Shown piece by piece: positions 1-8,147 of a stretch of DNA of 64,000 nucleotides. Location of the stretch: assembly GCA_913060975.1 (NCBI GenBank), contig CAJXVC010000003.1, forward strand, positions 310,001 to 374,000. The letters are read 5' to 3'. The stretch is from an uncultured Gammaproteobacteria bacterium (GTDB lineage Bacteria; Pseudomonadota; Gammaproteobacteria; Pseudomonadales; Pseudohongiellaceae). The notes under the pieces are model-generated. The model did no database searches and was not told where the DNA came from. It saw only the letters and a program-made list of their open reading frames with translations. A program made the translations under genes and the position numbers. Within the stretch, counting starts at the first letter, position 1. Every line of letters starts with the position of its first letter.

Positions 1-203
1 GCGCCAGCCAGATTAATGACTGCCTCAAGAGGAATGTTCTCGGAGAAAGTCATGATTCCGCGCGTCTGATTGTAATAAAACGGCGCAGTGTGGTCATAGC
101 GGTCCAGCCCGTAGACTGTGTAACCATGCTCGCTTAAACACTGTCGCAAAGCGCTTCCGACGAGGCCAGATATGCCAGTAATCAAGATGTTCTGACTTGT
201 CAT
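1..203 (-). CDS. NAD-dependent epimerase/dehydratase family protein, N-terminal part (cut by window edge)
   Basis: Only the first 67 or so residues are in the window; the gene continues beyond position 1. The start is ATG at 203-201. The protein begins MTSQNILITGISGLVGSAL, a Rossmann nucleotide-binding motif (TGxxGxxG) of extended short-chain dehydrogenases, and ends at the window edge with VINLAGA, which is typical of the TIGR01777/YfcH-like branch of epimerases. Most likely a cytoplasmic NAD(P)-dependent sugar- or cofactor-modifying enzyme. The substrate cannot be inferred from this fragment. Confidence 0.75.
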   Translation of the reverse strand, partial: MTSQNILITGISGLVGSALRQCLSEHGYTVYGLDRYDHTAPFYYNQTRGIMTFSENIPLEAVINLAG

Positions 204-528
204 GCGATGCTCCCAGTAGTTTTCTTATTATCCCGGTATTCCCTGCTATGCCTGACACTCCCAGAGTACAGACTGCCACCATCATGCAGCAAAAGCGACG
301 GGTAAATATCTATTAGTCTATAACGAGAGTTGGCTGGATCTGGATTAGTGAGCGCCAGACAAAAATACCCTGCAGGGCTGAGCAGCCGTGCCAAGTGAAA
401 ATAATTGCTCTATTGGTGATCCGGAAAAATGACAGCTGCGTATAAACCTGCATAGACCAGCAAGATCGGGTCTACCCAACAATCAGTTTGATGGCACTAA
501 CCGTCCTGAAGTTGTTGATTGTCCTGCC

Positions 529-550
529 TGGCTGAATGCGGATTCAGCCA
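529..550 (+). ncRNA. hairpin of a candidate small RNA (3' part)
   Basis: TGGCTGAAT (529-537), loop GCGG, ATTCAGCCA (542-550): nine uninterrupted base pairs with a four-base loop. Fifteen bases later comes a terminator hairpin built from the same core (GGCTGA / TCAGCC), so the arms of the two hairpins could also pair with each other. The boundaries given cover only the visible hairpin; the RNA would start further left. Confidence 0.35.
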
Positions 551-565
551 GTTCCCTAGAGGCTT

Positions 566-592
566 AAGGCTGACTTTGTCAGCCTTTTTTTT
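566..592 (+). terminator. Rho-independent terminator (plus strand)
   Basis: Perfect 9-bp stem AAGGCTGAC / GTCAGCCTT with a TTT loop, running into an uninterrupted T tract to 592. On the minus strand the same stem is preceded by A and not followed by T, so it works for plus-strand transcription only. No plus-strand gene ends here, which supports a non-coding transcript. Confidence 0.75.
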
Positions 593-643
593 TGCCTTTT
601 TTCCGTGCTTGCTTTGCGTCTGGCCCGGATTAGTCAACATTGC

Positions 644-1063
644 CTAAAACGCCCCGAGAATCGCACCCATCAATGTCAATGCGACAACGCAGTAGCCGGC
701 GTTGATGGTGAACGCCTTCATGGAGCGGCCTTCGAACAAATAGAGAATGCCCAGAAACATGGCAACCCAGCCGAAACCGGCAGCAAAGCCGGCCATGGTG
801 CCGAATGCCAGGGTCCCCTCTGGGCCGATGAACATCTCAAGATTGATAGCTGCTACAAAGGTGAGCAGAAAGGCGATGCCGAAAACCTTGCCCATATTGC
901 GACCGGCAAGACTCTCATCGGTGAAGCCGAATGCGTCCATCCAGGCTTTGCCGAACAATGGGCCGTACCAGATTCCGCCCACGGCAAATGCCGACACGCT
1001 GGCGCCAAGAATGGCAATCCAGTTGATGACCATTGGTGTTGCTTCAATGACTGATGATTCCAT
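644..1063 (-). CDS. DUF1761 family membrane protein
   Basis: 139 residues, four predicted membrane segments (about 11-33, 58-78, 84-107 and 117-138). The N-terminal NWIAILGASVSAFAVGGIWY segment followed by GPLFGKAW is characteristic of the DUF1761 family, whose function is unknown. The start ATG (1063-1061) is two bases after the stop of the acyl-CoA ligase gene, with an AGGTAA ribosome site overlapping that stop, so the two are almost certainly co-transcribed. An inner-membrane location is inferred from hydrophobicity. Confidence 0.8.
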   Translation of the reverse strand: MESSVIEATPMVINWIAILGASVSAFAVGGIWYGPLFGKAWMDAFGFTDESLAGRNMGKVFGIAFLLTFVAAINLEMFIGPEGTLAFGTMAGFAAGFGWVAMFLGILYLFEGRSMKAFTINAGYCVVALTLMGAILGAF

Positions 1064-1065
1064 AG

Positions 1066-2625
1066 TTAAGTTACCTCGTTCGCAATGCGCTGACGTTCCT
1101 TTTCTACCAAAACCCGGCGCAGGATTTTGCCTGCCGCTGACTTGGGAATCTCATCGACCAATTCCACTTTGCGTATCTTTTTGTGCGGCGCGACGTTCTC
1201 GGCGACAAAAGCCATGATGTCGGCTTCGTTCATGGCATCTTTCAAAACAACGAAAGCCATTGGTATCTCGCCAGCTTCTTCATCCGGTGAGGGAATGACA
1301 GCAGCATCGGCAATGGCAGGGTGGCTGACAAGCAGCGCTTCAAGCTCGGCTGGTGCGACTTGATAACCTTTGTACTTGATCAGCTCCTTGACCCGGTCGA
1401 CGATGAAGAAATAGCCGTCGGCGTCGGCATAACCAATATCACCGGTGTGAAACCAGCCATCGGTTGCTTCGACATTGTTGAGATAACCGCTCATAACGTG
1501 CGGACCACGAATAAGCACTTCGCCGCGTTCATCAGCGCCTAGCAGGGCGCCGGTTTCTGTATCGATGACACAGGATTCGGTGTTAGGCAAGACCTGCCCT
1601 ACAGACCCTATTTTCTCCACGGGCACCGGAGCAGTATTAACATGGGAGGCGCCGGACACCTCGGTGAGTCCATAACCCTGATAGACATCGCAATGCAGGC
1701 GTGCAGCGCAGGCCTTTTCGAGATCGCTGCCGAGTGGTGCGGCTCCGGATCCCACAATGCGGACGCTGGATAGATCGTAGTCGTCAACTAACGGGTGTTT
1801 GGCCAGGGCCAACAATAGCGGTGGCACAAGGTTGAGACTGGTGATTTTATAGGTCTGCACGATTTGCAGGAATTGATCGAGTTCAAAGCGCGGCACAGTG
1901 ACCAGAGGAATGCCGCGATAGATGGCGAGATTCAGAATCAATACCATGCCGTAAATATGGAAAAATGGCAGGACGCCAATCATACGGTCGCCATCTTGCA
2001 TGGTGTTCATCTCGCAAGACAGCACCATGTTGGCAATCAAGTTCTTGTGCGTCAGCATCACGCCCTTGGCCAAGCCTGTTGTACCGCTAGAGTAGGGCAG
2101 TGCAACGAGATCCTTGTCCGGATCGATAACGACTTCTGGAACGTTACCGTCGTTATTCAGCAAGTCAGCGAATGCGATCGTATCTTCGGCTTCGCCAAGC
2201 ACGATGATGTGCTCGATACCGCATTGCTCTGCCGCTGGTCGTGCGCGGTCGAGGAATTGCGGAATCGTCACCAGGCAGCGGGCCCCGGAATCAGTGAATT
2301 GATGCAGCAGATCTGTCGTGGAATATAGAGAATTGGCTGTTGTATTGATGCCGCCAAGCTTGGCAACGCCCAGAAAAACCGTGGCGTATTCCGGGCAGTT
2401 GGGACAGAAGACGGCACAGACATCGCCTTTGCTAAAGCCCAACCCGGCAAGGCCGCAGGCAAAATGATTGATTTGGGTATTGAGTTGCGAGTAGGTAACT
2501 TCGCGACCGGTAGTGCCGTCAATCAGGGCTGGTTCATCAGCTTTCTCTTCGGCATAACGCAGGACTACAGAGGCAAGATCGGCGTGTGGCAGTGTGACGT
2601 CGGCTTTTGGGCTGGTAAAAATCAA
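1066..2625 (-). CDS. AMP-forming acyl-CoA synthetase / 4-coumarate-CoA ligase-like
   Basis: 519 residues of the ANL adenylating superfamily: activates a carboxylic acid with ATP and forms its CoA thioester. The P-loop is YSSGTTGLAKGV (about 179-190), A5 is YQGYGLTE, A7 is GWFHTGDIG, A8 is IVDRVKELIKYKGYQV and the catalytic C-terminal lysine is in KSAAGKILRR. Overall similarity to plant-type 4-coumarate-CoA ligases; substrate unknown. The start is TTG at 2625, supported by a GGGGGA ribosome site about seven bases upstream and by the lack of an early in-frame ATG. Followed at two bases by the DUF1761 gene. Confidence 0.88.
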   Translation of the reverse strand: MIFTSPKADVTLPHADLASVVLRYAEEKADEPALIDGTTGREVTYSQLNTQINHFACGLAGLGFSKGDVCAVFCPNCPEYATVFLGVAKLGGINTTANSLYSTTDLLHQFTDSGARCLVTIPQFLDRARPAAEQCGIEHIIVLGEAEDTIAFADLLNNDGNVPEVVIDPDKDLVALPYSSGTTGLAKGVMLTHKNLIANMVLSCEMNTMQDGDRMIGVLPFFHIYGMVLILNLAIYRGIPLVTVPRFELDQFLQIVQTYKITSLNLVPPLLLALAKHPLVDDYDLSSVRIVGSGAAPLGSDLEKACAARLHCDVYQGYGLTEVSGASHVNTAPVPVEKIGSVGQVLPNTESCVIDTETGALLGADERGEVLIRGPHVMSGYLNNVEATDGWFHTGDIGYADADGYFFIVDRVKELIKYKGYQVAPAELEALLVSHPAIADAAVIPSPDEEAGEIPMAFVVLKDAMNEADIMAFVAENVAPHKKIRKVELVDEIPKSAAGKILRRVLVEKERQRIANEVT

Positions 2626-2724
2626 GACAGTTCCCCCAGTCTCTTCTATTTTTTTGTCAGTGCTTGAAATTTACTAGACCGTTGCTGACAAGGGAACTTA
2701 AAAATGCATTTTCGATAATGCTGT

Positions 2725-3162
2725 TCAGTCTCCCTCGCTGCCAAGACTGGTAATAGCGAAGTGATGGCTATTTATCGAAAAGTGCTCGCGTAAATAGAAT
2801 CGGTGAGCCTGATATCGGGTAACACCTGAATCCAGATGCAATTGCTTGCAGTCATTGTCCAAGCCGTATTGTTTTAGCCAGTCAATGAGCAATGCGCCTG
2901 CACCACGAGAGCGATATCGGGTACTGCTCACCAGATCATCGACATAGATGTGTTTCTCCCAGGCCAGCTTGTTGCCGATTACGAAACCAGCGACACACAG
3001 CACTTCACCATCAGCTTCAACATAGGCAAGTTGATAGCCTTCACTGCGCTGTTGCTTGATCTGCGCGATCAGGCTGTCGGTGGTGTATTGTGGACGCAGC
3101 TGCAGCAATACCGGACACAGTACGTCGATCTCACTATCTGATTGGAGTAGCTTGACTTGCAT
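2725..3162 (-). CDS. GNAT family N-acetyltransferase
   Basis: 145 residues, complete single GNAT domain. Acetyl-CoA binding motif A is seen as VDDLVSSTRYRSRGAGALL (about 74-92), with the R-x-x-G-x-G/A signature as RSRGAG, followed by the alpha3 segment LIDWLKQYG and the motif-B region QAHRFYLREHF. Transfers an acetyl group from acetyl-CoA to an amine of unknown identity; cytoplasmic. Stands between the acyl-CoA ligase and the DinB-family gene on the same strand, about 30 bp from the latter. Confidence 0.85.
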   Translation of the reverse strand: MQVKLLQSDSEIDVLCPVLLQLRPQYTTDSLIAQIKQQRSEGYQLAYVEADGEVLCVAGFVIGNKLAWEKHIYVDDLVSSTRYRSRGAGALLIDWLKQYGLDNDCKQLHLDSGVTRYQAHRFYLREHFSINSHHFAITSLGSEGD

Positions 3163-3191
3163 GAGTTGGCTCCGAGCAAATTGGTGCGAGG

Positions 3192-3716
3192 TTATCTGAT
3201 GAGCATCAACAGGTCGGTCACGCCCACATCGATACCTGCCTGGTTGAGCAGAGTGGTTATTTGACCACGGTGATGAGTCTGATGATTGAAAAAATGCAGC
3301 AAGGGTTGGTGCAGCGGGCTGGAAAATTGCAGCCCCTTCATGTTCTGGTAATTAAAGGCTTGCTTGAGCCCAGCCTCATCCAGTTCAGTGGCAAAGGCGA
3401 TAATCATCGCATCGATTCTCTCACGCTCGGTCTTCAGGTCCGCAAATTGCTCGTAAACAATGTCGTCCAAAGCCGCTGGCGATGCAGTGTCTTGCAGGGG
3501 TGCGAGTGCTTGCCATTGCCGCGGGTGATTGGCGAAACGTTTCAGCCAGATGATGTCTGCAACCAGCAAATGATTCAGCGTACCGTGTATGGAGCCAAAG
3601 AAAGCCTGACGATCCGCCTTACGTGCCGCGTCGCTCAGTTTTGCGGCGGCAGTGTATAGCTTGCCATTCATCAATTGGTTGTATTCTGCCAGTAGTTGAA
3701 AATCTTCGCTTGTCAT
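3192..3716 (-). CDS. DinB family protein (putative metal-dependent four-helix-bundle enzyme)
   Basis: 174 residues from ATG 3716. Helical bundle with the family's three metal-ligand histidine sites: one in SIHGTLNHLLVAD near residue 50 and two in FNHQTHHRGQ near residue 145. DinB/DUF664 proteins include thiol-dependent (bacillithiol/mycothiol) transferases; in gammaproteobacteria the role is generally unknown. A TTG at 3731 would extend the protein by five residues and give a four-base overlap with the marC-like gene upstream. Either start is compatible with translational coupling. Confidence 0.8.
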   Translation of the reverse strand: MTSEDFQLLAEYNQLMNGKLYTAAAKLSDAARKADRQAFFGSIHGTLNHLLVADIIWLKRFANHPRQWQALAPLQDTASPAALDDIVYEQFADLKTERERIDAMIIAFATELDEAGLKQAFNYQNMKGLQFSSPLHQPLLHFFNHQTHHRGQITTLLNQAGIDVGVTDLLMLIR

Positions 3717-3727
3717 TAGTGAGTCAC

Positions 3728-4369
3728 TCAAGCAGTGCCAGAAAGTAGCCCGCTGGCAGCAATCCCGTCGAAGATAAACTGTACAGCCAATGCCGCCAAT
3801 AAGACCCCCATGATGCGAGTGATGACGTGCATGCCAGTGACGCCAAACAAGCGATCTATTTGCCCGGATAGCATCATCATGGCTAGTGTGAAAGCAATCA
3901 TGGCAATCAGTGAGCCGACAACGACGGCTTGCAAGGCAAGATTGCCTTCAGTATTCGCCATAAGCAGGACCACTGCACCCATAGCGCCAGGTCCAGCGAT
4001 GAGGGGAGTGGCTAGTGGAAAGACGGAAATATCCTGTTTGGCTCTGGCCTCTTCAGTCTCCTCTTCGGTTGTGCTGGTGCTACCGGATGTGCGCGCAAAA
4101 ACCATGTCGATACCGATCAGGAGTAACAAAATACCACCGGCAGTGCGCAGTGCAGGCAGTGAGATACCCAGCAGGTTCAGTAGCATTTCGCCGGTGAATG
4201 CAAACAGCAACAGCACGCCGCTGGCAATGAGCGAGCCGCGTACGGCCATTTGCCGCCGTCGGGCGGGCGAAATATTGGCGGTCAATGCCGCAAACACAGC
4301 AGCTACATCCAAAGGGCCTATGGTGGCAAAGAACGTCGCCAGTGCAACGGTGGCAGTTTCAAGCATCAT
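3728..4369 (-). CDS. MarC family integral membrane protein
   Basis: 213 residues with six membrane segments and a charged cytoplasmic loop rich in Glu/Thr (STTEEETEEARAK, about 98-112). The conserved motifs FATIGPLDVAAVF near the N terminus and PLATPLIAGPGAM in the middle identify the MarC/UPF0056 family. Despite the name, the family is not established as a multidrug-resistance determinant. Start chosen at ATG 4369, with a second ATG next to it; a TTG at 4375 is a weaker alternative. It overlaps or abuts the DinB gene downstream. Confidence 0.87.
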   Translation of the reverse strand: MMLETATVALATFFATIGPLDVAAVFAALTANISPARRRQMAVRGSLIASGVLLLFAFTGEMLLNLLGISLPALRTAGGILLLLIGIDMVFARTSGSTSTTEEETEEARAKQDISVFPLATPLIAGPGAMGAVVLLMANTEGNLALQAVVVGSLIAMIAFTLAMMMLSGQIDRLFGVTGMHVITRIMGVLLAALAVQFIFDGIAASGLLSGTA

Positions 4370-4411
4370 TGGCAATACCAGAGTGTGATCGGGGGTTTTT
4401 GCGGCTGTCAG

Positions 4412-5104
4412 TCAGGCCAGACAGCGCTCGATAGCGGCCTGACAATGAATGGCAGTAGTATCATACAGCGGCGTGTCAGTCATTTCCTGTTTGACCAGCA
4501 TCGCTATTTCAGTACAACCAAGGATCACGCCCTCGGCGCCTTGGTCAGCCAATATCTCAATTTCCTGTAAAAAAAGTTCGCGCGACTTTTCAGTGATGAT
4601 GCCCTGGCATAATTCTTCATAAATGATGCGATGAATTGCCGCTCTGGCATCCTCTTCAGGAATGCATGTGACGATGCCAAATTTTTCCTCGATGCGTGCT
4701 TTGTAGAAATCCTGCTCCATTGTGAAGCGAGTGCCGAGTAAACCTACCTTGCTGACCTGGTTGGCGCGCAGTTGTTCGCCAGTTGCGTCAGCAATGTGCA
4801 GCAGCGGAATATCAATAGCTTCTTCGACGGCATCGGCGACCCGGTGCATAGTGTTTGTGCAGATCAGGAGAAAATCGGCCCCGCCGTGCTGAACCTGTCG
4901 GGCAACCTGAGCTAACTCTTCGCCGGCACCTTGCCAGTTATTGGCATGCTGCAAGGCTTCCAATGGCGCAAAATCAATACTGAAAAGACATAGCCGGGCC
5001 GAATGCAAGCCACCCAGCTTTTGCTTGACGCCTTCATTGATGAGGCGATAGTAAGTGGCCGTTGACTCCCAACTCATGCCGCCTAACAGGCCAATGGTTT
5101 GCAT
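4412..5104 (-). CDS. aspartate/glutamate racemase family protein
   Basis: 230 residues. Starts MQTIGLLGGMSWEST with an AAGGA ribosome site six bases upstream; an upstream in-frame extension to 5200 lacks family similarity and is not used. The two catalytic cysteines are in ICTNTMHRVAD (about 80-90) and GCTEIAML (about 197-204), both present, so an active cofactor-independent amino acid racemase of the YgeA/TIGR00035 type is expected. Cytoplasmic; likely makes or degrades a D-amino acid. Divergent from the VanX-like peptidase gene, a D-amino acid enzyme, 244 bp away, which is a suggestive pairing. Confidence 0.88.
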   Translation of the reverse strand: MQTIGLLGGMSWESTATYYRLINEGVKQKLGGLHSARLCLFSIDFAPLEALQHANNWQGAGEELAQVARQVQHGGADFLLICTNTMHRVADAVEEAIDIPLLHIADATGEQLRANQVSKVGLLGTRFTMEQDFYKARIEEKFGIVTCIPEEDARAAIHRIIYEELCQGIITEKSRELFLQEIEILADQGAEGVILGCTEIAMLVKQEMTDTPLYDTTAIHCQAAIERCLA

Positions 5105-5348
5105 GTGGATTCCTTGCAATGACTGTCTGCTATTACTGTTGGGGATTGGTTCAAGCGAGCAATGCGCTCGCCATGTAAGCTTGGGGTTATCGAAAGCCAA
5201 GATACCACGATTCTCTACTGCCAGATAGATTGTCCTTCAGGGGCTCGCCATGCATCATGAATTCAATATGGGAATGGATTAAACTGACAGCACGCTCATG
5301 CTGAATCAGAAAGCTGGGCATGGTTAATGACTGACGGATGTACAACTT

Positions 5349-6089
5349 ATGTTCAAATATCTATCTGATCATGACGCGCAGTTGCGGCCATCGGCAGCGC
5401 TCGTCAAATTCAGTTCGCAGCTTGTTGCTGTTGGCCTGTTAGGCGTGCTTGGTTCACTTTCTTTGGCCGCGGATTCGACGTCTTCAGAGGGTTTTGTCAA
5501 TGTTCAGGAGGTAATCCCCGATATTCGTACCGAGGTGCGTTATTTTACGGCAGACAATTTTGTCGGTGCGCCAATCGCTGGCTATCAGGCAGCGGTCATT
5601 TTAATATCAGTCGAAGCAGCCGCGGCATTGCGGGACATTCAAGCTGATCTGGCCCCGTTCAATCTGGGCTTGAAAATATTCGACGCCTACCGTCCACAAC
5701 AAGCAGTTGACCATTTTATCCGCTGGGCGGAAGATTTGCAGGATCAACGTATGAAGCCGCAATTCTATCCGCAGGTTGAAAAGAGGAATCTGTTCAGAGA
5801 TGGTTATATTGCTTCACGTTCGGGGCATTCACGCGGATCTGCGGTCGATTTGACGCTGGTTGATAGTCACACCGGTGCCGAACTGGATATGGGCACGCCC
5901 TGGGATTACTTCGACACCTCATCCTGGCCAGACAGTTCTGCAGTGACTGCACAACAACGCGCGAATAGACTATTATTGCGTAGTGTGATGACGCGACATG
6001 GCTTTCGGCCGCTGGCCGAAGAGTGGTGGCATTTCACATTGAATGACGAACCTTATCCCGATACCTATTTCAATTTCCCGGTTGAATAG
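5349..6089 (+). CDS. M15D (VanX/DdpX-type) D-alanyl-D-alanine dipeptidase
   Basis: 246 residues. An N-terminal hydrophobic stretch (about 20-42) ending LSLAADS suggests export to the periplasm. Zinc-site motifs are complete: SGHSRGSAVDL (His and Asp ligands, about 157-168) and EEWWHF (catalytic Glu and His ligand, about 224-229). FDAYRPQQAV and MGTPWDYFD are also family signatures. Hydrolyses D-Ala-D-Ala or related dipeptides, normally for salvage; there is no van cluster here, so a resistance role is not indicated. No obvious ribosome site precedes ATG 5349. Confidence 0.87.
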   Translation: MFKYLSDHDAQLRPSAALVKFSSQLVAVGLLGVLGSLSLAADSTSSEGFVNVQEVIPDIRTEVRYFTADNFVGAPIAGYQAAVILISVEAAAALRDIQADLAPFNLGLKIFDAYRPQQAVDHFIRWAEDLQDQRMKPQFYPQVEKRNLFRDGYIASRSGHSRGSAVDLTLVDSHTGAELDMGTPWDYFDTSSWPDSSAVTAQQRANRLLLRSVMTRHGFRPLAEEWWHFTLNDEPYPDTYFNFPVE

Positions 6090-6131
6090 CATCGCACAAT
6101 CTCTGGTTCTGGCAGTTTGCCAACAGGACAA

Positions 6132-6175
6132 CCCCGGCATAATGCGGTCAACTCAGTAGACGCGCAATGCCGGGG
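6132..6175. repeat. long intergenic stem-loop
   Basis: CCCCGGCAT (6132-6140) pairs perfectly with ATGCCGGGG (6167-6175). The interior also pairs in part (TGCG-GTC with GACGCGCA). There is no T tract on either side, so it is not a standard terminator. It follows the dipeptidase stop by about 40 bases and resembles a REP-like element or an mRNA 3'-end stabiliser. Only one copy is seen in the window. Confidence 0.5.
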
Positions 6176-6210
6176 CGTGCTGCAGAATGCTGCAGAGTGC
6201 AAACAAAAAA

Positions 6211-6245
6211 CAATCAACAATCAACAATCAACAATTAACAATAAG
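6211..6245 (+). repeat. heptanucleotide tandem repeat (CAATCAA)n
   Basis: Three exact CAATCAA units (6211-6231), a fourth with one change (CAATTAA) and a partial fifth. It lies 44-78 bases before the ATG of the hydrolase gene, in its leader. A seven-base unit would change spacing or frame if copy number varied. Confidence 0.75.
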
Positions 6246-6288
6246 AATAGCGACTAGCGCGACAATCTGCGTTATCAAAAGGCCCATT

Positions 6289-8058
6289 ATGAATTTTTCC
6301 TTCCAGAAACACGCCTATTTCTATCTGTCACTTTTTCTGATTTTTGCCGGCGGTGCATTGGCCGCGTTCGTGCAAACCAATGCTGGGTCTATTGCAATCA
6401 GAGATGTGCGCTTCACCAGTGCCAGTGGTGCAATCATGAGCGGCTTGCTTTATGTGCCGGAAGCAGTGAGTGCGCAACAGCCCGGGCCAGGTGTGCTGGC
6501 CGTACATGGCTACATTAATTCTCGTGAAACCCAATCTCCCTATGCCATTGAGTTATCGCGGCGGGGGTATGTGGTGCTGGCGATGGATCAGCGTGGCCAT
6601 GGCTATTCGGCACCACCGGCTTTTGCGGAAGGTTTCGGTGGACCGGCCGGGTTACAGTATTTGCGTGGTCTCGACATTGTTGATCCCGACCAGGTTGTTC
6701 TGGCAGGTCATTCGATGGGCGGCTGGACGGTGCTCAGTGCGGCAGTGCAAATGCCCGATGCCTATCAGTCGATTGTTGTCTCAGGTTCTTCCACCGGCAC
6801 CTTCGGTGTGCCTGCCGGGGACAGTCGTTTCCCGCGCAATTTCGGTTTGGTGTTTGGCCAGTATGATGAATTCTCTGGCAGCATGTGGGCATCGCCCACC
6901 GGTGTTGGTATCGTTGACACCGAAAAGCTGCAAACCCAATTTGGTGTTACATCGCCAGTGCAGGCTGATCGTCTCTATGGCTCAATCGCGGCAGGCACTG
7001 CTCGACAACTCTACCAGCCAGCGCAAACTCATCCGGCCAATCATATAAGTCGCAGTGGTATCGCTGCCGCAGTGGATTGGGTGCAGAAGACCAGTAATAC
7101 ACCGAGCGCGATTGAACCGCGAGATCAAGTCTGGCAGTGGAAAGAATTCGGTACGCTGATCTCGTTATGCGGCGCCATTTTATTTTTGTTAACTGCCGGT
7201 CGCATGCTGTTGGAGATTCCACTGTTTGCCGATTTGCGCAACAAGCCTGCAACTGCGGCAGGTATCCGCGATCAAAGCTGGTGGCTGGCTGCATTGTTAC
7301 TGCTGGCTATACCAGCGCTGACTTATTTCCCCTTGCAGGGCCTTGCCGCAAGTATTACTACCAGCGCGATATGGGCGCAAAACCTGACCAATGGCTTTGT
7401 GCTCTGGGCGGTGGGTAATGCACTGATATCAGGACTGTTGCTTTTGCTTTGGCATTACCTGCTCGGCGGTAAGGCCAAGGGTGGAAATCGCAGTGCCTAT
7501 GGTATTACCACGCTCGGTGGCTTTTCGGCGCGGCAAATCTATCTGTCTTTGTTGTTTGGCGCAGCGGTGGTAACCGGGTTGTATGTAGCGCTGGCGATTA
7601 ACCATTGGTTGTTTACTGCTGATTTTCGTTTCTGGGTGATCGCAATAAAAATGATGAGCCCATTGCAGCTCAGGCTCTTTCTGTCCTACGTATTGCCGTT
7701 CACATTTTTCTTTTATGTGTTTGCTATTGTGCTGCACGGTCAGATGCGGGACAGCAACACCCGGCCTGAGTGGAAGTCCGCAATGATTAATGCCGGTCTC
7801 GCAGGTGGTGGTATTGCATTACTATTACTGTATCAATATGGCAGCCTGTTTTTGACTGGTTCTCTGGCAATACCTGCGCAGGCATTGTTAACGATTGTTG
7901 CTATACAATTCGTCGTGGTGCTGCCAATCGCCGGACTGATTTCCACGCGCTATTTCTCTACCACCGGATTGATCTTGCCTGGTGCGATTGTCAATGGCTG
8001 TTTTGTCACGTGGCTGATTGTAGCGGGGCAAGCAACGCATTTTGCATTCATTGGCTAG
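6289..8058 (+). CDS. alpha/beta hydrolase fused to a multi-span membrane domain
   Basis: 589 residues from ATG 6289; the frame is open from 6187, but that extension is encoded by the tandem repeat and is probably leader. A signal-anchor (about 8-26) precedes an alpha/beta-hydrolase domain: VHGYINSRE oxyanion region, DQRGHGYS, and nucleophile elbow GHSMGGW (Ser near 140). From about 300 onwards there are seven or eight hydrophobic helices. The hydrolase would face the periplasm, tethered by the C-terminal membrane domain. Ester, thioester or lipid substrate unknown. Confidence 0.78.
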   Translation: MNFSFQKHAYFYLSLFLIFAGGALAAFVQTNAGSIAIRDVRFTSASGAIMSGLLYVPEAVSAQQPGPGVLAVHGYINSRETQSPYAIELSRRGYVVLAMDQRGHGYSAPPAFAEGFGGPAGLQYLRGLDIVDPDQVVLAGHSMGGWTVLSAAVQMPDAYQSIVVSGSSTGTFGVPAGDSRFPRNFGLVFGQYDEFSGSMWASPTGVGIVDTEKLQTQFGVTSPVQADRLYGSIAAGTARQLYQPAQTHPANHISRSGIAAAVDWVQKTSNTPSAIEPRDQVWQWKEFGTLISLCGAILFLLTAGRMLLEIPLFADLRNKPATAAGIRDQSWWLAALLLLAIPALTYFPLQGLAASITTSAIWAQNLTNGFVLWAVGNALISGLLLLLWHYLLGGKAKGGNRSAYGITTLGGFSARQIYLSLLFGAAVVTGLYVALAINHWLFTADFRFWVIAIKMMSPLQLRLFLSYVLPFTFFFYVFAIVLHGQMRDSNTRPEWKSAMINAGLAGGGIALLLLYQYGSLFLTGSLAIPAQALLTIVAIQFVVVLPIAGLISTRYFSTTGLILPGAIVNGCFVTWLIVAGQATHFAFIG

Positions 8059-8147
8059 ACTCTGGCGCTCGTCGCAAACCTTGCGTGTGTCATAGCCAAG
8101 CCCGTTTATCATGGGATATGCTAGAGGCCAATCAATAATAAGTCAGG

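Larger units (their letters stand above)
204..643. other. 440-bp intergenic region with two strong hairpins
   Basis: No convincing protein-coding frame. The region lies between the epimerase start and the DUF1761 stop, both on the minus strand. Near its right end it carries a 9-bp perfect hairpin (529-550) and a Rho-independent terminator (566-592) oriented to end plus-strand transcription, yet there is no plus-strand gene upstream. This points to a small untranslated RNA ending at about 592. I see no convincing -35/-10 pair, so the 5' end is not called. Confidence 0.5.

Noticed and set aside
200..394. 64-residue minus-strand frame before the epimerase
   Set aside because: TTG start with no ribosome site, overlaps the epimerase start in another frame, and no family resemblance. 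Might be a fragment but cannot be supported.
3735..4388. 217-residue plus-strand frame
   Set aside because: Antisense to the MarC-family gene, rich in Ser and Pro as expected for a reverse-complement membrane gene.
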